DNA of 64,000 bases from Erythroxylum novogranatense (Eukaryota > Streptophyta > Magnoliopsida > Malpighiales > Erythroxylaceae): positions 19,988,309-20,052,308 of the forward strand of contig CM057228.1 of assembly GCA_029891385.1 (NCBI GenBank), in the 5' to 3' direction. Position numbers and translations under genes: made by a program. The notes beneath the pieces were generated by a model, which was given only the letters and a program-made list of their open reading frames with translations, made no database searches and was not told the DNA's origin. Position 1 is the stretch's first letter. Every line of letters starts with the position of its first letter. Below are positions 49,118-63,769 of this stretch, in pieces.

Positions 49118-52100
49118 ATTCTCCCCTCCTTATAAGAATTTCGTCCTCGAAATTCTCAGTCAACGGTTCACTATGACAGTAATCATATGAGTCTATATAT
49201 CCTATACACTTTTCCACTTAATGATTCACTTTTGGAGTGATCACAATAACCACTCTCAGTCAGTGGTTCGATTCTTATGGCTAACTCATTATCACTTAAG
49301 ACGAGAAACTGGTTTGACAAAACTATCGTTAGCGATCTCATTTTCTTAGCTATCTCACTTACCATTTCTAGAACATCACTACCTTTGGTTTCGATATTTA
49401 ACTTCGATTCGGTATTTTGAACCTATTCACTTATCACATTTTATTCCTCTAATACCTTTTTCCCACAGTGCCATATAGTCCAATTCGTATTCCATTGAGG
49501 ACATCTCCATGTCTTTGGTACCTCCCTTAATCACGTCAGGGACGATTTACATTCCCTTGGTACTAATACAGTAACATCTAATTCCACTTCACTATAATCA
49601 GTAACAATGTACCTAATACAGTCATTTATTATATGCCATTCACTTTATATTTAAAATCGATTCTCGTAAGACAAATCACTATTCTATAGTGTTCACACAC
49701 TTCATCCGGAAATACAGTTTACTCTATCTCATTTGTCCGATCCGATTCCACTTTAGCTAACCATGCAGGCTTCCTAAGTCACTTTCCTTTTTCTCACACA
49801 TTTTAGTCTCAAATCCATTATGGTCTTTAACTCTCAGTAGGCACTATGCAGTGTAACAGTATATATTTTCCAGTGAATCAAAGCTCTATAACACGACCAT
49901 AATCAAACCTTTTTCCTATTGGACATTCAACCTATAAACACTTGAGCCAAGAATCACTTCATTTTATAACTACAATTACTCAATTTCACTTTTCAAATAT
50001 GCTGACTAGAATGTCTAACTTTGACTGTTCACTTTCTTGTTCTAATACCCTTTTATCGGGTCCACATACTTAGACTTTTGTTCACTATAGTTTTCCAACT
50101 CCATTCGTATATTCAAACTCATCATAAGATTTCTCCCCATTTACTTTCTGCACTCTTAACCTTTCTTATCACTATTCTTACAACTTTTTTTTTTTTTGAA
50201 CACCTCACTATTACCCATAATCTGCTTGACAATCATTGAAAATCTCAATATCGTAATTGATCCATTCATCGCAAAGCATGGTCGTATTATACCGTCTCTT
50301 TCCTCAAATTAACACAGTGTATGCTTATGGGAATCTCGGTCTCGAGGCTTTTAATCATGAGAATGGCACTAATACCATTTATCACGGTCGATTCAATTTA
50401 TTTCATACTTGTTCAACATATTGTCGCAGATTCAATACTCACGCCCACTTTTCCCAAATGTATGTATATCATCGATGATCGATTCCTCAATTAATCCTAT
50501 CGTTCTTTTCACTTTTCCTTTGTTCAACACTTCTAAACACATTCATCTCTAATCACGATTACTACCATTTGCTTACCTTGCATAATTCCTATTAGGGTCT
50601 TATTGACGTTCTGTACATCTTTTACCCTTTTCATTGAGTCTACAATGAGTGTATCTACGATTTCTTTATGAAGGTGTCACTACATCACCTCATTGTCGGT
50701 TTCCTTTTGACCCTCTTGTCTCCATTCGATTACTCTTTTCATTTTCTCTTCTCATTTGTTTTCATATCATTCCTATCAACATATGTGAATACCTTGTCAT
50801 CCTATTTAAACCTCCAAAATTTTCCATTTTATTTTAGTATCTCTCTTCTCGATTCGAACTCTTTTATTTTTCGTTTCAAATCTAGATTCCTCAGCAGTTT
50901 TACATCATAGCTGGAGATCGATTCACTTCACATTGCAATAGAATCACCTCAAATTAAAATCTCACTCATATGTAATTCTTTACATTTCGTACATACAATG
51001 CAGATAATCTCAAAGATATGAGCTAGGACCCAATTTCACTTTTAATTTTATCCACAAAAGTCTCATCAACCAATGATTATTCCTAATTGTGTTTCAATCC
51101 TTCTTCACTATCGTGCATAATCTCAATCAAGACACTCTTATGTCATCATTTAACGATCGTAACATTCCTTTCGCGAAGGTTCCTTGTGACGATCACTTAA
51201 ACACTTTCTTTACCACTTATTCAAGAATCTATACCGAATCACTTTTGGTTCCTCTCATACAGTACACTCGGTCCACCTTTGTCTTACTTTAACCTCTTAA
51301 GAACTTCACACTTATAATCACTCTAAACATTTACCGCTCATTTCCTCTATGATTTCCATATATCATCACATACATTTCATTAGTCACAATCAACATTCTT
51401 GTCCAATAGATATCCCTAACAGTAAATTGACTTAAATACAATAACTCTTTTCATACACCACTATTGTGGTTTCATTCATTTCAAGATCTTTATTTCATTC
51501 TCACCATATCATCAAATTGTATATCTCATTCCCCTATCCGTTACGTGCTACTTGACCTTGTAAGGTCATATCAATTTGGCTTATCAGCTTATGATCATTA
51601 TTCTTATTTTTCATTCCGTTTTCTGCTACTTATCTTCTATTTCCTCAAACAGTCTATGATCGGGTGTTCACAGTCCCCAATATCCGACAAAGTCGTTTTC
51701 GTGTCCATATACACCTAATTCAGTATTTCCCGATACACCATCAGTAGAAATCATCATCTGTCTTTTCCTTTATGATTTTATCATACAATTTCCAACCTCA
51801 AGCACCATAATCACTAACAATTTCAGTCTCAAACTTATGCGGTCTAGTTCATAACCATTTCCGAATTCATTTCAGTCTATCTCATACACTTTTACATTCT
51901 TTCAGTTCTCGATAAGCGATTCTGATTACTATTGAGCTTCTTTCCATTTCGCTATTATCTTTCGCCTATAATATCTATCGATCTCTAATTCAAATCTGAT
52001 GAATCAAAATATGCCCGATTGGATCATCTACATTTTACTCACTTCCAATATTTCCCTTTCATGACATATACTGATCGAATCGTAATTACCTAACCATCCG

Positions 52101-52520
52101 GGCATTTAATCTCACTTAGATCTACTATAACCAATAAGCTTCCCATATCTCTAATGGACCTCTCCAAGTTCTCAACATTTGCATTTTTTCTGTCACCATA
52201 ACATTGTCAATTTAATTCGGAAATTCTTAATTAGTCAAGGCCAACACAGTCATTCTGTTATCACATATGAGGGTTTCTAACCCGACAACATCAACCTTCT
52301 TATCCATTTTTTCCTTTATCCTTTCCTAATTGATTATCCCTTTAGGATTTTCACTCTAATCGATCTCACTCTTCTCTCACTTAATCACTTGACACTTATG
52401 CACCTTAGGCTTTATCCTCGTGCGACTCGACTAGGGATCGATTACCACGATGCTCGCAACGACGCGACTCAAATGCATGAAACCTATGTTCCAAATCGTG
52501 CCCGGATACATTACGTACAT
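49118..52520 (-). other. Non-coding internal domain of the LARD-like element
   Basis: 3.4 kb, pyrimidine-rich on the plus strand. Short ORFs on both strands (for example 50021, 50649, 51464, 49365) show no gag, protease, RT or integrase motif. At 49118-49160 the minus strand has the AGGAGGGGAGAAT polypurine tract and the pol-end-like codons. Confidence 0.75.
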
Positions 52521-52534
52521 CGGGCTCGATACCA
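52521..52534 (-). other. Degenerate primer-binding site of the LARD-like element
   Basis: The minus strand reads TGGTATCGAGCCCG six bases from the 5' LTR, close to the tRNA-iMet site TGGTATCAGAGCC. Confidence 0.7.
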
Positions 52535-52540
52535 CCTAAA

Positions 52541-55500
52541 TGTAACACCCCACACCTGTAAGACCCGAACCCGATATCGTTGGTGATATCCGAGTCCGTG
52601 TCCCACGAGAGTGGCGTACTACATCAGTCGATTTAAAATTCAGTATATACTTTTTTTTATAGCCATTAACTCCACGTTCACACGGCAAACACAGTAAGTA
52701 AATAAAATCCGTGTTCAATATAAACCAGTTTCAGTTATTACAGTCATCCAGTAATAATTTACAATCAGTCAATGCAGTAAAACATTTATACCACAATGGC
52801 TCAAGAAAATACAATGCCTTGTTATCAAAGGATCAAGGAACACAATTTACTAAGACACTAATGCGATACCTAACCGATCCCGACCTCTAACCTTTACTCG
52901 TCTGAGAGACATACTCCGTGTCAACCGGGTATTCTTCAGACCGAAAAATAGATGCAAATTTTGGGTGAGTTTTGCGAACTCGGTGAGAAACCATCATCGA
53001 TGGTTCACTCAAATCATGCATTACGCCCGTGGCGTCTGAGAAAATCTGAGAATCATCAATTACCAATAAGCAAATCAATAACCATATCCGAGAACGATAA
53101 ACCATTCACAAGAATACATACCATCACGAAGCAAGTACTTATCACAAAGCGGTCATTTATGCGAATGCAATGCATATGTGACTCTTTCCGATTATTCAAG
53201 ATTGTGCCCAAGTGCTCATCGGTGTTCGATGGGGACGCGTCGTGATTTCTCCCTCGGGCTCGTGGCGGTCGATGCCAAGAGATGAGAGCTCGAAGCTCTT
53301 ATCAGTAAAAATAGCAACTTGGGGCACGTCCATTATCTGATCATGCAATTATGCATGCAGTGCAGTATTTAGTAAATATGCAGTATTTGGCTATAAAGCC
53401 CAGTGTATCAGTAAATCCACAATATGGCTATAAAGCCTAGTGTATCAGTCAATCCACAATATGGCTATAAAGCTCAGTGTATCAGTCAGTGTTCAGTATG
53501 ATGGCTATAAAGCCCAGTCTATCAGTATCAGTAAAATCATATTATACAATCTCATACATGCCAGTAGTCATACAGTGCTCATTCAATTCACTTTTGCACG
53601 TAATTCACGTTAAGCATGTAAACAACCAGAAATTTGAGAAACCAACTAGGTTACTCACCTATTACTTCCGAGCTAATGCCGGAAAGCCTCTGTGACGTCG
53701 GTCAATCGACGCTCCAATTGGGCCTCTATATGAATCAGAAAAAGTACGAGTCACTAAATATGAAATTTGTGCTCATGATGATGAGATATGCATGTTCATG
53801 AATTCCCGGTCCTAATTCAATATTTTCCTATAATAAAATTCTATCAAAAATTAGAAATCCATAGGCGCTGACGGTGCGCAATTCGGACCTCTATAGGTCC
53901 TCAATTAAATAAAACAGTGTTTACATGTTCCGTCAATAGGGGCTACGTCAAATTCCCGTCTAAAAATTCCCGTTTTCTCAGAAAATGAAATTAAATATTC
54001 AACGAATCCGATGCCTCTGGAATCAGGTCAATCGGACGTCGGACGGGAAAGAAATTGATAAAAGAACAATTGGATCAATTAATGCCAAATAATAATCAAA
54101 ATAAATATATATGTATATATCCATACGCTTTGCCTCAGGCGAGGCGACGCCCGCGAGGCTGAATCATCCTGCTTCGTCGCGAGGGCAAGCCGTCGCCTCG
54201 CGACCAGGCCAATTATCTCGCCCTCGAGGCGAGAAGTCGCCTCATGAGACGGCGAGTTCCCCGCCTTGCCACTTTTCTTTTTTTCCAGATTTCAATTCCT
54301 AATTTCCAACTACTCTAACTTTTAGCACACAAATCAGAAAAATGCCCACTATACCTCATTGGAAAGCTTATGAAAAGCTCTACAATTCTCTAGAAGACCA
54401 TAAAAATCAATTCCAACCCTAAGGGTGTCAAATAATCCATCAAACCTTCTGCCTACTCAATTTTCCTCAACACTGGGCAGTACATTGACAATTGCATAAT
54501 TCACTGATTCTTCAGAAATAAATTACCACAAAATATGGTCAATAATTTCACAATGTCCTCTACAACTTTCATGAACAATCCAAAATCAAATTCTATTTCT
54601 AAACCAGTCAATTAATTCATTCAATGTCACTGTCCCTGAAATCCTTCAATATGGGCAGTAACCTTACAACAAGCATAACTCCCTATATACAAGTCAGTAA
54701 ATTCAGAACTTTATATCCCTGAAAGATAACATCTCAAACTTCAATTTTCATGAAGCACTCAACATCCAATTCAATCTCTAACAATTTCAAAACTGTTATG
54801 GAAGTTTCTGTTATGATCAGCCACTCATAACCTAATGTAGGGTTCACTTTTGAAAAATCATAACTCCCAATTCTGACTTCTAAAAATTACAAACCATATG
54901 TCATTTTCAAAGTAATCTTTTCCTCTACAACTTTTCAGAAGCTCACTCACACCAATTCAGTCCACATAAAATGTTAAAATTGCCTCCAATCAGTAAACTC
55001 ACAAAATCACACTTAAGCTAGGTTTCATCCAAAATGCTCAAAACCAGTCATTAGTAATCAATTCATATCTCCCAATATATAATTCCAAAAATAGCAAGAT
55101 CAGTAGCAATGGAAAGATAATCAAATATGCTACAACTTCCATGAAGACCATTCTCCCTAATTCCATCTCAATTAATTCATAAAAATCAACAAAACTCAGA
55201 TGTCATGGTTGCGGTTACTGTTCACAGGCAATGGAACAGTAACTTTCCATGCAAAATTTCACCCTTCTATCATTGGAATTCAACAACACCTATTTCACAC
55301 TAAATTGAAGCCAACATCCCAAAGTTTCAGTGGCCACTAACCTTACCTCATTTTCATTTCTACACATTAAATTATGAATAAAACAGTAACATTACTTATA
55401 ATTCCAACTTTCCAGATTTAAGGTTAACCTTAGTTCACCCACTTCTAATTCCTTTTTCACATCACTAGACATCAAAATAAATACAAATAAAAATATTACT

Positions 55501-56744
55501 CCAGTCATACATGTACTAGGGTTACTACTGAAAAATTTACAGCATTAAATTCCTCAATTCAAATACTCAAATAATTATCCATAATCAATTCAAAATCAAA
55601 CCATATCATTACTTTCAATTCAGTCATCACTTAGCTTTATACCCATTACTTTAAATCATATAATCATCCCTTTAATGTCTACATGAACCTAATACATGCT
55701 TTAAATCCTTTTATTAACTACCCCATACTATCATGACATTTAATTCCATATGCAACATCATTTAAAGATCAAACCTTAAGTGAATACTTACCAAATTAAA
55801 ACCTCCTTCAAACCTTCAACAACCACTTTGTAACTTCTACACCAAGGTATCAACCTCCTTCCCTTTTCAAGTATACACAAAGCTCATCTTCTAGCTTTGA
55901 TGAGAGTAAGAGATAAGAGCTTGAAATTACAAGGAAGATGAGAGAAGGAGAAAAATTTCGATGGTCTTAAAGAAGAGGTAAGTTTCGGATGAACATAAAT
56001 CAAAAGCCTTAAAATCTCATCCTTACTTCCTTTAAACATGTACACGTCCGAGAGCCTTTGGGAGGAGCATTTAATGTTGGCTTTTCAATGGCAAATTCTC
56101 ATTGGTTAACAATTTTAAAGAAAAGTCAAAGTAATGATTCTTTAATCCAGTCCAGATCAAAAACGAACCCAATCAACTCCAATGACCCTAATTGCACTCC
56201 CACAATAATATACTCAATAATACAGTGTCATTGGGTAGCAACTATCGCTACCGAAAATCGACCGGTTCGCCAATTGGCAATTTTTTTCCGGTCCGGGAAT
56301 TTACCCGAATCATTTTTCTGAGAATTAATGAAATTCCCTAAAATTATAAAACAGGTAACAGTGCACTTTAAATAATTTTTCAATCACGAAAATCACCCTT
56401 TTCTACCCCAAAACATGTTTAGGCCAGTTACCGACGATTTTGCCAGTCCGGGAATTTTCTCCAGAAAATTCCAGAAAAATTTCTAAAAATCCCTTAAAAT
56501 CTAAAACGCTTAATAGCGCACTCAGAATATTTTTTTTCCAAACCCATAACCCCGTTAATCACAATAAAATTGCTTTAGGCCCAATTACCGGAAATGTCAT
56601 GAATGCATTTACCGTAATTCCATATACACAATTGATACTGTGTATTAATCCTATTATGCACGAACAGTACTAATTATTCCTTATCAATCTTATCCTATGC
56701 TAATTTTACTATTTTACCCTTCCAGGAGGGGGTGGGATGTTACA
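52541..56744 (-). repeat. 5' LTR of the LARD-like element
   Basis: 4,204 bp, colinear with 44931-49117 with few substitutions but many 1-3 bp indels. GC cassette at 54120-54265. Followed by ATATG (56745-56749). Confidence 0.93.
54120..54265. repeat. GC-rich cassette in LARD 5' LTR
   Basis: Counterpart of 46505-46645, with several small deletions. A plus-strand ORF reading across it (54111-54302) has no homology. Confidence 0.72.
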
Positions 56745-56749
56745 ATATG

Positions 56750-57885
56750 TGTATTGATGCTAAGTTGTTTCCAGTTTACAACTCACACATTAAACTTTAA
56801 CATTAACTAAACCTTAATGCTTACCAAATCAACTGTCAAACATTTATTATCATTGATAGTAAGTTGCGTTAACACAGGAAAAGAAGTTAACAGAGTGTAA
56901 ACATTTATTACAGAATAATACGAAATACTGGAGAGAAAAGGAAACAATTTTTTTTCATTCACATCATGCGGTTATATATACAAAGAATTATGTACACTAA
57001 CTGAGCTAACAATACAGAACAGAGTTTGTTATAAGATAACCGAATATTGTTACAAAACCAACAGAACTGTTATACTTCGAGATCAATATATAGAATTTAT
57101 CCCTTAACATTTATTACCATTGCCAACGTTTCAACAGAGTTGCGTTAACAGAGGAAAAAAATTGGAAACCATTATTATTCACCAAAACATACGACTGCCA
57201 TCAACCATACAACACAACCAACTCAACTGTCCCATATTAATTACCACTAACGTTATGTCAACAACAATTTATTAACAGAAACATTCCAGATATATCACAA
57301 TGAATAACAAAATGTTAAACAGGCAGATAGAAGTTATATCACATGCAGAACATAAATCACAAAACATGATTATTTAACAACCAGCTTGTAAAAAAAACAA
57401 TATAAAAACACTTGCATTTTCCTAGTTTCTGCACAATATAAAGTAATGGTATTAAATTTTAACACCTGAGAAGGAGATGAAAAATATACAATGCTGCAAG
57501 TAATAACGCAGACAGCTTGGAGAAGAAGCTCTATTTTTTTAGATGAACAGTAAACAACTTTCTCAAAATTATATTACCAAAATTATATTACCAACTAATT
57601 CATTGGCGGGAATTGTTTGAGACCATTTATTTGGAAATGACAACTCTTTCCCATGTCATCATTATTGTTCATTAATGCCTACAGAATTTTTTAATATTGT
57701 ATATGTTTATTCATTTTCGTTTTATTTGCTTAATATAATGTCATGAAAGAGTTCAATTTCGTTTTATCTTCGGATTCCTTGTTTATGATTTGTAATTGAA
57801 TTACGTAAACAACAACTGCGAATGATTATACTAATAAATACATATTATATTATACTAATAAAATAAATAATATTAAGATTTCGAT
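56750..57885. other. MULE interior upstream of the transposase start
   Basis: Before the LARD arrived this lay directly upstream of the FAR1-type gene, so it should hold its promoter and 5' UTR (minus strand). AT-rich, no ORF with homology. A 16-bp string TTATCTTCGGATTCCT at 57764-57779 also occurs at 42404-42419 in transposase exon 2. Confidence 0.4.
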
Positions 57886-57888
57886 AAC

Positions 57889-60160
<2,272 letters not shown>

Positions 60161-60634
60161 TAATAAACAAACTAAATTTTTAAAATTTAATAATAATAAT
60201 GATAATTATCAACTTCTAGTATTTTAATAATAATAATCATAATAAATTTCACAAATACTCTACAATAAATTTAATAATAAAATTTATTTTTATTTAAAAC
60301 CTATTATTATTGTTATTATAACATTATTATTTTGTTAATAAATAATACTATATAAATAAATATACACTTAAAATGAAAGACAAAATTAATTGTGTCTATG
60401 AATTATAATGAAATGAGATCAATTTTATCAACAAAATATCATGTTTTAATACTGTCGAGATTCAACTTGTAAACCACTTTTATACATGGCTTTGATGTGA
60501 TGTTTCTTTGTCAAAGCGGCTTGGTTTGTTTTCTTTCATCTCCTCTGTCTGATGCCAAGCACGTGCTTTTAAATTTTGAAGTAAAAATGGCGTCGTTTAC
60601 AAGTTGGACAGAGTTGGACAGGTAATTTGTGCTC

Positions 60635-60643
60635 CTTTTTCAA
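60635..60643. repeat. Right 9-bp target-site duplication of the giant MULE
   Basis: CTTTTTCAA, identical to 11711-11719. Confidence 0.9.
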
Positions 60644-61287
60644 TATTTAAACCACTTTGAGACAAACTAATGATTACACTCATTGTGAGCTTAGGGAGAG
60701 CTGATAATACATATTAATCACATTGTCTAATTAAATCTCAACTGTATAGATCCTATGTATGAATGTCTTATTTTTCTCCTATCATGTGCATGTACCAGTG
60801 TCCACTAAGGAGTCGTTACCTTTCCATCGGATTAAGAAACAAAAGAAATACTTCAATTTCTTACTTCATCACGTGACAATGCCAACCTAATGTCATCACA
60901 CAAAGGTTTCCCCAACTCTTTTGAGGACAGGTAGGCATTTGCCACAAACTAACAGGACTTAAGAGTTGGGCTCCATGTAATATAAAAGCCAGATTCAATT
61001 CCTACAGCTTTTTACGTTGACCAGCTACTCACATGGATGGTTTGGTCTGGCAATTTTATAATAATCACATAACTGATTTTTTCTTCAGGAAAAAGACAAT
61101 CTCTTGCAACGAAAATAGAAAAGAAAATAAGAAAGATGACTAAGACTTCATTCATTCAAGTCTTAAAGGTCATTTTCCCAAGACTCGATACCTGCCCTGC
61201 TCATGCTCGTATTCTGTGAACTGAAGAATACACTAATTCCGGAGAACATGTGTCCTCGACACATCATCTCATTCATACAAACCTCAT
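60644..61287. other. Intergenic DNA right of the MULE
   Basis: No ORF with homology and no repeat recognised. Confidence 0.35.
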
Positions 61288-61320
61288 TCTAACACTAATA
61301 TATTTTATATTAGTGTTAGA
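61288..61320. repeat. Perfect 15-bp-stem hairpin
   Basis: TCTAACACTAATATA, loop TTT, then the exact reverse complement. It ends where RTE homology begins. Confidence 0.85.
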
Positions 61321-62667
61321 TGAACTTACCAAATATATACAAGGAGAGGTACTTTTGGTGTATATTATTTGCCAACGATATTGTCCTAATGGATGAGACC
61401 AGGGAAAGGGTCAATTCCAAGCTAGAATGTTGGAGAGATACGTTAGAATCGAAAGGTTTTAGAATGAGCAAGTCTAAGAAGGAATATTTAGAATGTAAGT
61501 TTTCGAAAAACCAGAGGGTACATGAGGCGATCGTAGTGATTGGTGCTAACGTTATACCACAGAGATCGAGTTTTAGATATCTCGGGTCCATCATTCAGAG
61601 TGATGGTAATATAGATGCTGATATAGTACAACGAATTAGATCTGGAAGGTCCAAATGGAGAAGTGCGTCAAGGGTGTTATGTGATAAAAAGATTCCTGCA
61701 AAACTCAAAGGGAAGTTTTATAAAACGGTGATCTGTCCAACCATATTATATGGTGCAGAGTGTTGGCCTGCCAAACGTTGACATATAAGACAGTTGTTGG
61801 TAGCAGAAATGCGTATGCTTTGGTGAATGTGTGACATCACCAAAACAGATAGGGTTTGGAATCGAGTAGTGAGAGATAGACTACAGGTAGTTAGTGTTGC
61901 CGACAAGTTGAGAGGGATTAGATTTAGGTGGTTCGGGCATGTGCGCAGGAGGCCCTCCGATAAACCGGTGCAAAGTTGTGAGAGTATAACCCTTAGTGAA
62001 TACAAGAGGAAAAGGGGGAGGCCTTACAAGACCTGGAGGGAAGTGATCAAGAAGGATTTGTCTGAGTTGGACCTGGATGAGGCAGTGGTTATGAATAGGA
62101 CAATATGGCGTGATCGGATAAGGGTAAGGGATTAACTTTTAAGTTTCGCCGAAACAGTAGAGTAGTTTTTTTGGAGATGGTACTCGCGATATGCAGATTA
62201 GGGCATAGGTAGCTCACCCCAATGTCCTTTCTCCCCTTTTGTAAGTGTGAATCTTGGACAAAGCTTACGGGCATTACAACTTGGGCCCTCAGGACAGGTG
62301 TATGGGGCCAGAAGGATTGGCAAACCTTCAGGGTCTCTGAGCAAGGACCCCTTAACATAATGGCAGAAGAGGTTAGTCGGTCGTTGCTGCTTATCAGGTA
62401 CTCGTGGACCTAGATCCCATAAGGTATACCCTGTATTTTTACGTATTTATGTACTTCGTGTAAATTTTATTTACTTAATATTTTACTGTGGTAGTTGTGC
62501 CTTTTCTCTTTGTAACATGCATCAATCTTATTATTGTCTCATTTGCATATAGATCTACCAAAAATAAGCTCTCTACTATTTAGAGGTAAAGTTACGTACT
62601 ATCAGACCTTCCTAGACCCTGCTTCATTGCGGGACTTCAGACTGGGTGATGATAATGATGTTGATGT
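61318..62667 (+). mobile_element. 5'-truncated RTE-clade LINE fragment
   Basis: Encodes the RT tail: CILFANDIVLMDETRERVNS, FRYLGSIIQSDGNIDADI, ILYGAECWPAKR, then RFRWFGHVRRRPSD and KRGRPYKTW, all typical of plant RTE elements. The catalytic FADD is FAND here. Two in-frame TGA codons (61779-61781, 61824-61826) interrupt the frame, which ends at about 62135. The 3' UTR runs to a GAT-rich tail (GATGATAATGATGTTGATG, 62648-62667), as usual for RTE. RTE elements copy themselves by target-primed reverse transcription; this copy is dead. Confidence 0.88.
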
Positions 62668-63623
62668 TTGTATTTATACAAGACAATATTATTATACGCT
62701 TATTATTTATTAGTAACTATATTAAATATTTTTAAGAATCAGTATTACTTGCTTGTTTAATGTTTATAATATCTCATAAATATCTAAGCTAATATATGTG
62801 CCTTAAAAACTAAAATTGTAGGATTTCTTAATAAATGTGTTTTACACTTATTAATTTCTTTAATTAATCTATAAATGATTATATTATTTTAGTCAATGAA
62901 TTTTTATATTAATAGTTTAATACTTGATCAATAACTTTGATACATATTAATTACTATTTGAAGTAGAAGTATTAAGTGTTATGCATTAGTTGTTATTTAT
63001 AATAGCAATGTTCAAGATTAACGTTTAATAACATAGAATTAAAGTAGTTTTTTCCTTTTTCTTCTTTTTTCACTCAAGAATTAATATAGTAAATACTAAT
63101 GAATTTATTATTATTAATATCCTCTTAAATTATATCTAAATATATGATAGATTTTTTGGGTATTTCAGGTTCAAGTTTAAACCTAAACCTAAACCTATAA
63201 ATCAGGTCGGTTCGATTAACCTGCTATAGGTTTGATTAACCTAAAACCGCAAGTTAGAAACCTAAACTTGAACTATGAACCTGATTTTTCAGGTTCGATT
63301 CGAACCGAACCTAAACTCAGACTCAGTTTACCTTATTTATAGGTTCGATTCATGCAATTCAGGTTTGGTTCACAGGTTCGCGGGTTTTCTTGAACACCTC
63401 TACCCACAGTTGCAAGATCTAGTACTAAGACTGCATATCAAAGCATTCTTCTCACTGCTGCGAAACTTCGTTGGCTCTCATCACTTCTTGGTGGTCGTTG
63501 TCTTTCTCACCTACACATTACTCTTTGGTATGATAATCTTGATGCTACCATCTTAGGTAAAAATATGATGACTCGTGTTCACACAAAATAGATTGAAATT
63601 GACATTTACTTTGATCGTGATTT
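62668..63623. other. AT-rich spacer with CCTAAA repeats
   Basis: No gene. 63176-63200 has consecutive AAACCTAAACCTAAACCTA units. 63200-63380 repeats CAGGTTCGATT / GGTTCGATTAACC phrases in both directions (partly self-complementary). Confidence 0.4.
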
Positions 63624-63769
63624 CATCATCATCATCATCACTTAGTCCGAAATCCCGCAATGAAGTGGAGTCTAAAGAGGTTTGATAATACTTAACCTTA
63701 CCCCTACATAGTAAAAAGGTTGTTTTTGGTAGATCCTCATGCAAATGAGACAATATAAGAATGATGCAA
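63624..63769 (-). mobile_element. RTE 3'-tail fragment in inverted orientation
   Basis: The reverse complement matches 62520-62660: GCATCATTCTTATATTGTCT at the 5' side, GGATCTACCAAAAAC, then CTTCATTGCGGGATTTCGGA and a (GAT)n tail (plus strand CATCATCATCATCATCA, 63624-63640). Either a severely truncated RTE copy or an RTE-tailed SINE. Confidence 0.78.

Larger units (their letters stand above)
44931..56744 (-). mobile_element. LARD-like LTR retrotransposon with 4.2-kb LTRs and no recognisable genes
   Basis: An 11.8-kb minus-strand element flanked by ATATG. LTRs 44931-49117 and 52541-56744 both run (plus strand) TGTAACACCCCACACC to GGGGGTGGGATGTTACA. The primer site and polypurine tract give the minus direction. 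Internal region 49118-52540 (3.4 kb) shows no gag or pol. Next to the 3' LTR the minus strand reads ENFEDEILIRRGE-like codons, the usual last residues of Ty3/gypsy pol. LTRs near 4.2-4.5 kb with about 3.5 kb of non-coding interior is the layout described for LARDs. It depends on another element's enzymes. Confidence 0.88.

Noticed and set aside
53477..53695. Conserved small ORF present twice (also 45860-46126)
   Set aside because: Duplicated only because it lies in both LTRs; it reads through the GGCTATAAAGCC array and has no homology.
54111..54302. Arg/Pro-rich ORF across the GC cassette
   Set aside because: Explained by GC-rich repeat sequence in an LTR; not kept in the other LTR.
44931..56744. 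A segmental duplication of 4.2 kb
   Set aside because: TG...CA ends, 5-bp TSD, primer site and polypurine tract show LTRs of one retroelement.
63176..63200. Interstitial telomere repeat (CCTAAA units)
   Set aside because: Plant telomere unit is CCCTAAA; only about three CCTAAA copies occur, next to related CCTAAACTTG phrases.
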